Assembly: GCA_029339195.1 (NCBI GenBank)
Contig: JAPTJF010000691.1
Location: 1-20,903 of the forward strand
DNA length: 20,903 bases
Direction of reading: 5' to 3'
From: Micractinium sp. NFX-FRZ
Taxonomy: Eukaryota; Chlorophyta; Trebouxiophyceae; Chlorellales; Chlorellaceae
Of this stretch, positions 16,026 to 20,903 are shown in pieces. The notes under the pieces were generated by a model that searched no databases, was not told the origin of the DNA, and saw only the letters and a program-made list of their open reading frames with translations. Position numbers and translations under genes: made by a program. How positions within the stretch are numbered: position 1 is the stretch's first letter; each line of letters starts with the position of its first letter.

Positions 16026-17999
16026 TCACGCCGTCGGCTTGTGCTGCATGAATAGCTGCACAGCATATTCATACAGCTCCATGTCAAGCGCATTCTCCCG
16101 AGCAATGGCCTGCTTGATTTTCATGGGCACCGGGGCGTGCGGGTTGCTGTTTACCTTGCCGTAGTGCTTCTCCAGCGCTGCCATGGTGTGCAGCATCGCC
16201 TCTGCATCCCAACCAGCTGCGGCCGCCAGCCGGGCACGCGACTCGTACATCAGCTCCTGCACGCAAAGGCAGGCAGCAGGGCAGCGGGGGTGGTCAGTGA
16301 GCAGCGCACATGCGGAAGCTGTGGCTTGGTGCAGCGCTGTGCACCAGGGGCTGTGGGTGCAGCTGGCGTGCACCGACACAGGGGCGCACTTTGCTGTCCG
16401 AGTCCCGGCATGCACACGGCGCAAGGCAGGCGGGGCCAGCGCCATATGAGCGAGCAGCTGCAGCCTGCAGGCCCAGGCGGCCGGGAATGCACACATGGCA
16501 GCACGGCAGGCAGCCCTGGCTTCGGCGTAGAACGAGCTGGCAAGCGCGCAGGCGCAGGGCCGCGTGACACCGCCAGATTTCACGCTGCAGCACTCACCGA
16601 GATGATGACCACGCAGAAGCGCTCCAGGTTGCGCTTGGCCGCCTCCAGCATGGCGCGCCCCTCTGGCTGCGTCATGCGCCCGCCCGGCCAGCGGCACCCA
16701 AACGTGCCCGCCAGCTGCCGCACCTGGTGGTCCGTGGCCACCTCCCCCACGTACTTCAGCATGCCCGTGTAGTCGCCGTCGTGGACCGGCGCCCAGCCTC
16801 TCCCCTGCATCATCGCCGGCCGCCTGAGCAGGGTGAAGTAGTAATCGGAGATGTGGCGCTCCACGGGGTGCCGCAGCGCCACCAGGGTCAAGGTGCGCGC
16901 AAAGTCGATGCCCGCCTCCTCGAAGAAGCGGAAGTCATGGTGGGTGGCAAACACGCCGCACTTCGAGGGGAAGTTGCGGCGCACCGCTTCCAGCAGCTCC
17001 AGGTGGCCGGGCTCCGGGTCTGTCCACCCAAACCGCTCCTTCCCGCACTGCGTGTACACCTTTGGCAGGTCGGTGCCGCGGTCGCACCACCGCCCAGGGC
17101 CCTCTTTGGGCGCCATGGCACGCATCAACTCCACCAGCAGCGTGCCTGCAGCAGGCGGCGGGTTGAAGGAGCGGCGGTGTGGCGCCTCAACCGACAGATA
17201 TGCGGCCCCAGCAGAGCAGAGTGCCAGAGCCCAGCTGTCACTAGAACGGACACCATGGTACTGTCTGATGCACCGGGCAGGACGCACCCAGGGGGCATGC
17301 AGCACCGAGGTCGCAGGGGGCAGGCAGCACCCACGTCGCAGGGGGTGGGGAGCACCCACGTGGGCTGCAAATCCTTGCAGGTTATGAGCGCGCGTGCCAG
17401 TGGCACGCACCTCACTGCGTGCCGCACACATAATACCCAGAACCCACCTGCGGTCTTGGGGATGTGCAGAAAGGCGATGCTGGCAGCGCTCCCATTCTGT
17501 GGCACAGCAGGGCACTGCCGCTGCTCCGCTGCGGCCTCCAAGTCAAGGCTCCATGGCCCGCCGAGTGCGGGTGTTCCTGCAACAGGGAGGCGTTTGATTA
17601 GAGTGGGTGCGCTGACGGACGTGACACAGCACGACCAGCTGGCTGAGCATGTGCCTTGCTACATTGACCGGCGGGACGCCGTTTTGGCGCCCCGGCGCAC
17701 TGTTGGACTCCCCGCACGCCGCCTCTGCAGAGTGGGCGCCACTTCCGGGCGCACCTGCTGCATTTGTCCAGAGATGGCGCTGGGACCAGATGCATACCTG
17801 CGGGTGCTCAAGGCCTGTGAAAGTAAACAGCAGAACCCGTGCCAAGGGCGGCGCGCATCACTGGCACGCTGTCCAGCTCCCATTGAAAGGGCTGGCCAAC
17901 TGCAATCAAAGCAATCGGCTGGTGCCAAGTGCGCACCGCGGAAAGCGCCAGGACGAGCACCGGCGCAGACGCCTTCGCTTTCAACGACCGTGGCTTCAT
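16026..17999 (-). CDS. Secretory-pathway sulfotransferase, copy 1 (HS2ST-like)
   Basis: Exons on the minus strand: 17937..17999, 17448..17496, 16598..17145, 16026..16256; 296 residues. A short hydrophobic N-terminus (SAPVLVLALSA, residues 11-21) is a signal sequence or anchor, with A at -3 of the ATG. The 5'-phosphosulfate loop reads FLHIPKTAGT (residues 30-39) and is split by an intron inside the Gly codon. The 3'-phosphate loop reads LRHPVERHISDY (residues 128-139), with Arg129 and Ser137 in the expected places. His106-His107 in ATHHDF are candidate catalytic bases, at the place of the catalytic His of HS 2-O-sulfotransferase. The family transfers sulfate from PAPS to a sugar hydroxyl of cell-wall or secreted polysaccharide; the acceptor here is unknown. 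The C-terminal exon is helical and charged. First-exon choice rests on phase and the hydrophobic segment, so it is less certain than the rest. Confidence 0.83.
17270..17366. repeat. 27-bp-type tandem repeat in sulfotransferase 1 intron
   Basis: Variants of gtcgcagggggcaggcagcacccac occur about three times in the intron that splits the PAPS-binding loop (17146..17447). A related cagcacccacgtg phrase occurs in the matching intron of copy 2 near 19946. Confidence 0.65.
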
Positions 18000-18660
18000 G
18001 CTCACTGCGGAGCGGGCTGACGGCCTCGCTGGATCAGAGAGCCGGGGCAAGTGCAGCACGGCGACCTTGTCAAGACCATGCAGCACGGGGCCAAGTGCAG
18101 CACGCTGACCTGTCGTGGGCTCGGTTGTTGGCGGCAAGTGGCGGCTTGCACGCGGCGGCGGCGGCGGCCTGTCATAGCATTCTTTGCTGGCTCTCCTAGC
18201 CCTGAGGCGCCTTCTTCTTCTTTTCGAGAGTCCCCCTCACCATAGGTTGGACGGGAAGACAAAAGGAGGAAGCAGAGGCATGGTGAAGGTGAGAGTGAGG
18301 CGGCACCGCATTGGAGGGTAACGGGGAGACGCGAGCGGCGTGACGGTGGCCGGCGGCCGAGCTGTGACGATGCGGGATGACCGCCCTACCTGTCTCATTC
18401 AACGGTGTGTGCTGCTGGTCCCCGATGGGCGCCGGGGGGCAGCGTTGGGGTCCGTGCTGGTCAGATGCATGCTGCTTTGCCCACGCTGCCATCTGTGCTA
18501 TCTGTGTCTACGGCCACATGAACTCCGTGATGAGGGCACCGTTGTTACCATCAAGGTCATCACAGTTCAAGAGCGAAGCGTAACAGAGGCAGTAATCAGT
18601 CCTCGGCATACAATATCAGACCGTTCAGTTGCGAGGCAGCAGTCAAGGGGGGAGATGGGG
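18000..18660. other. Intergenic between the two sulfotransferase genes
   Basis: It holds the upstream region of copy 1 and the 3' flank of copy 2. A direct repeat (ggggc-caagtgcagcacg type) occurs at 18043..18065 and 18087..18110, close to the copy 1 start. A GGC run lies near 18152. No further gene is supported. Confidence 0.5.
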
Positions 18661-20578
18661 TTATGTGAGCGCACCCCGCAAGAAGAGCTGCACAGCATAT
18701 GCGTACAGCTCCATCTCCAGCGCGTTCTCCCGAGCAATGGCCTGCTTGATTTCCAAGGGCACTGGGGCGTGCTGGTTGCTGTTCACCCTGCCGTACTGCT
18801 TCTCCAGCGCTGCCGTGGTGCGCATCAGCGCCTCTGCATCCCAACCAGCTGCGGCCGCCAGCCGGGCGTGCGACTCGTGCATCAGCTCCTGCATGCAACG
18901 GCAGGCAGCAGGGCAGCAGGGGTGTTCAGACATGCATGTTCAGACATGCGGGCAGCAGACGCCTTGTGCCTGCTTGCTCCACCACCACTCATCCGCGCAT
19001 GCTTCCAGCCTGACTGTGCACTGCTGGGAGGCAGACAGGCGAACCACGTGCACACGTGGGTTGGCAGTGCTGCTGCATACAGCTCATGCAGGTCAGCAGC
19101 GCTGCTGCATGACCTTCCAGTGCAGCCGGGCTGGGCTGCACAGAGCCCACAGGCAGTGCTGCTCCCGGCTGCGCTGGCAAGGGGACGGCGGCAGGCGCAC
19201 TTACAGCGATGATGACCACGCAGAAGCGCTCCAGGTTGCGCTTGGCGGCCTCCAGCATGGCGCGCCCCTCTGGCCGCGTGGTGGGGCCGCCCGGCCAGCG
19301 GCACCCAAACGCGCCCGCCAGCTGCCGCACTTGGTGGCCGCTGCTCACGTCACGCACAAACTTGAGCAGGCCGGAGTGGTCGCCGTCGTGGGCAGGCGCA
19401 AAGCCGCGCACACGCATCATTTCTGGCCTCTTCACTAGGGCAAAGAAGTAGTCACTGATCTGGCGCTCCACGGGATGCCGCAGCGCCACCAGGGTCAAGG
19501 TGCGCGCAAAGTCGATCCCCGCCTGCTCAAAGAAGCGGATGTCGTGGTGGGTGGCAAACACGCCGCACTGCGAGGGGAAGCTGCGCTGGACAGCTGCCAG
19601 CAGCTCCAGGTGGCCGGTCTGGGGGTCGGACCACCCAAACCGCTCCCTCCCGCACTGCGTGAACACGGCAGGCAGGTCGGCGCCTGTGCCGCCGCGCGTG
19701 CACCACTTGCCGGGGCCATCGGGCGGCACCATCGCACGTATCGTCTCCACCAAAAGGGTGCCTGCGGCATGAGGAATGAGGGGAGGACACCGCCCAGGCA
19801 GGGCAGATTTACACACAGAAGGATGCGCAGCAGCGGCGGCGCAGCTATCTGGATTTCCCAGCAACGGGGTGGAACAGGCACATGCGCTGTTGGGTGGGTG
19901 CTGAGCATGGCACCGGTGCCGCGACTGGACAGCCAGCTTAGCCAGGCAGCACCCACGTGTAGCACCCACATAAAAAGCAACCCCCTGACCGGCACAACCC
20001 AACCGTCCAAACTGCGAATCGCTCTGCGCCTGTTGCATCCCCACCTGCAGTCTTGGGGATGTGCAGGAACGCAATGCTGGCGGCGCTCCCGTTCTGTGGC
20101 ACTGGTGGGCACTGCCGGCGCTGTGCCGCTGCCCCCAGTTCCCATGCCCCACCAAGATAGGGGGCCCCTGCATCAACAGTGGGCACGTGCTCAGACCTGG
20201 GACCAGCCTGCCTGGCAGGCACATGGCGTGCGGCAGGCACATGGCGGCCACCCGCAATTCAGGTAGTTTCAAGGAGCCGGCGGCGGCGGCGGAAACCGGT
20301 GGACAGCCAGCCAGCGCACCTATGGCTTCCGCATGCTGAGGCGTGCCGTTCTGTGGCACCTGTGAAAGGCGATATACCTGCACAGGGAGCCAGACAAAGC
20401 CGCTTGCAAGGAACCGCACACGTGCGGGAAGGCGTCCACCCGCGAGACAGCTTAGAGGGCAACCGCCGCGCCGGCCGATTGCCTCTTCACTGCGTACCGT
20501 GAGCAGGGTCACCACCAGCATCAGGACGCTTCCCGAAGCCCGGCTGACACCGGCGGGCGGTCGCTTGCTCGCCTCCAT
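18661..20578 (-). CDS. Secretory-pathway sulfotransferase, copy 2 (HS2ST-like)
   Basis: Exons on the minus strand: 20498..20578, 20045..20093, 19205..19761, 18661..18888; 304 residues. Tandem paralogue of the gene at 16026..17999: exon 2 is 49 nt in both, and all phases agree. The start ATG has A at -3. Residues 16-27 (GSVLMLVVTLLT) are the hydrophobic anchor or signal, after a basic N-terminus. PAPS contacts: FLHIPKTAGT (residues 36-45) and LRHPVERQISDY (137-148; Arg138, Ser146). Candidate catalytic residues are His115-His116. Cysteines such as those in WCTR, TQCG, QCGV and FGCRW are shared with copy 1 and may form disulfides. Compared with copy 1, an insertion (GGTGAD versus GTD) and conservative changes occur around the catalytic core, while the C-terminal tail ends differently (FLRGALT). 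The very short segment between anchor and catalytic domain is unusual. Confidence 0.84.
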
Positions 20579-20903
20579 GTTGTTGCTGCGCTAGGAATGA
20601 CGGCTTTCAATCCCAATGCTGTTTGGGCAATATCCCAACTGCTGGGTGCGGTGGTACGTCACCGGAAATGCAGATCGGGCAAAAGTGCGCCAGGCACCAG
20701 GCAGATCGTTACGCTCTTTTGAGTCGCCCAAGCTCCGTCCTCCTTACGTGCATGAATCACGGCACCGTGCTCTCGTTGTGGCCCAGCAGGCCGGCAGTCC
20801 TGGTGCGCTTCACTCTGCGGCTGCCATGCACCAGTAGATCCGACTGGTTCTCCCGCATTAGTTCCCTACATTGTAAGCCCGGGTTTTCAAATTCCCCACC
20901 TTG
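20579..20903. other. Upstream region of sulfotransferase 2
   Basis: No coding exon is supported up to the right edge. It should contain the 5' UTR and promoter of the minus-strand sulfotransferase copy 2. I see no named element. Confidence 0.4.

Noticed and set aside
16727..18199. A 490-codon plus-strand open frame
   Set aside because: It is antisense to the sulfotransferase exons and introns, with no recognisable domain and no consistent start.

Overview
The window looks like nuclear DNA of a GC-rich green alga, most likely a trebouxiophyte such as a Chlorella relative. Genes are broken into many small exons with GT..AG introns. Coding and non-coding DNA share a very high GC content. Proteins carry long Ala, Gly, Glu and Pro runs. 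There is no sign of bacterial operons, phage genes, CRISPR arrays or complete transposons. The lineage is inferred from style and protein families, not from a marker gene.

I built seven spliced gene models by matching splice-site phase with protein homology. In every model the exon lengths add up to a whole number of codons. From left to right: (1) 3..2399, plus strand, the 3' part of an acidic nuclear-type protein with a DUF4211-like segment and a C-terminal PCNA-binding (PIP) motif; (2) 3136..8073, minus strand, a GAF-PAS sensor protein with a possible N-myristoylation signal and a threefold repeat, but no recognisable output domain; (3) 8259..10459 and (4) 11369..13548, plus strand, a tandem pair of BTB-MATH proteins, probable CUL3 ubiquitin-ligase adaptors with BTB before MATH; (5) 14399..15305, minus strand, a small secreted protein with two eight-cysteine modules of identical spacing; (6) 16026..17999 and (7) 18661..20578, minus strand, a tandem pair of secretory-pathway sulfotransferases of the heparan-sulfate 2-O-sulfotransferase-like type.

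Nothing links the seven genes into one pathway. Two local tandem gene duplications (BTB-MATH and sulfotransferase) dominate the right two thirds. The GAF-PAS gene and the first BTB-MATH gene are divergent and separated by only about 185 bp, so they may share a promoter region.

The most unusual feature is structural. In four of the seven genes, pieces spanning an exon-intron boundary (or, in one case, the stop codon) occur again one or more times in the adjacent intron or 3' flank, in various states of decay. Several copies keep a usable splice site, and in gene 1 the repeat periods (111, 81 and 108 bp) are all multiples of three. This suggests recurrent tandem duplication of exon edges that enlarges introns and creates decoy or alternative splice sites.

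All models come from reading the sequence. No transcript or database evidence was available.
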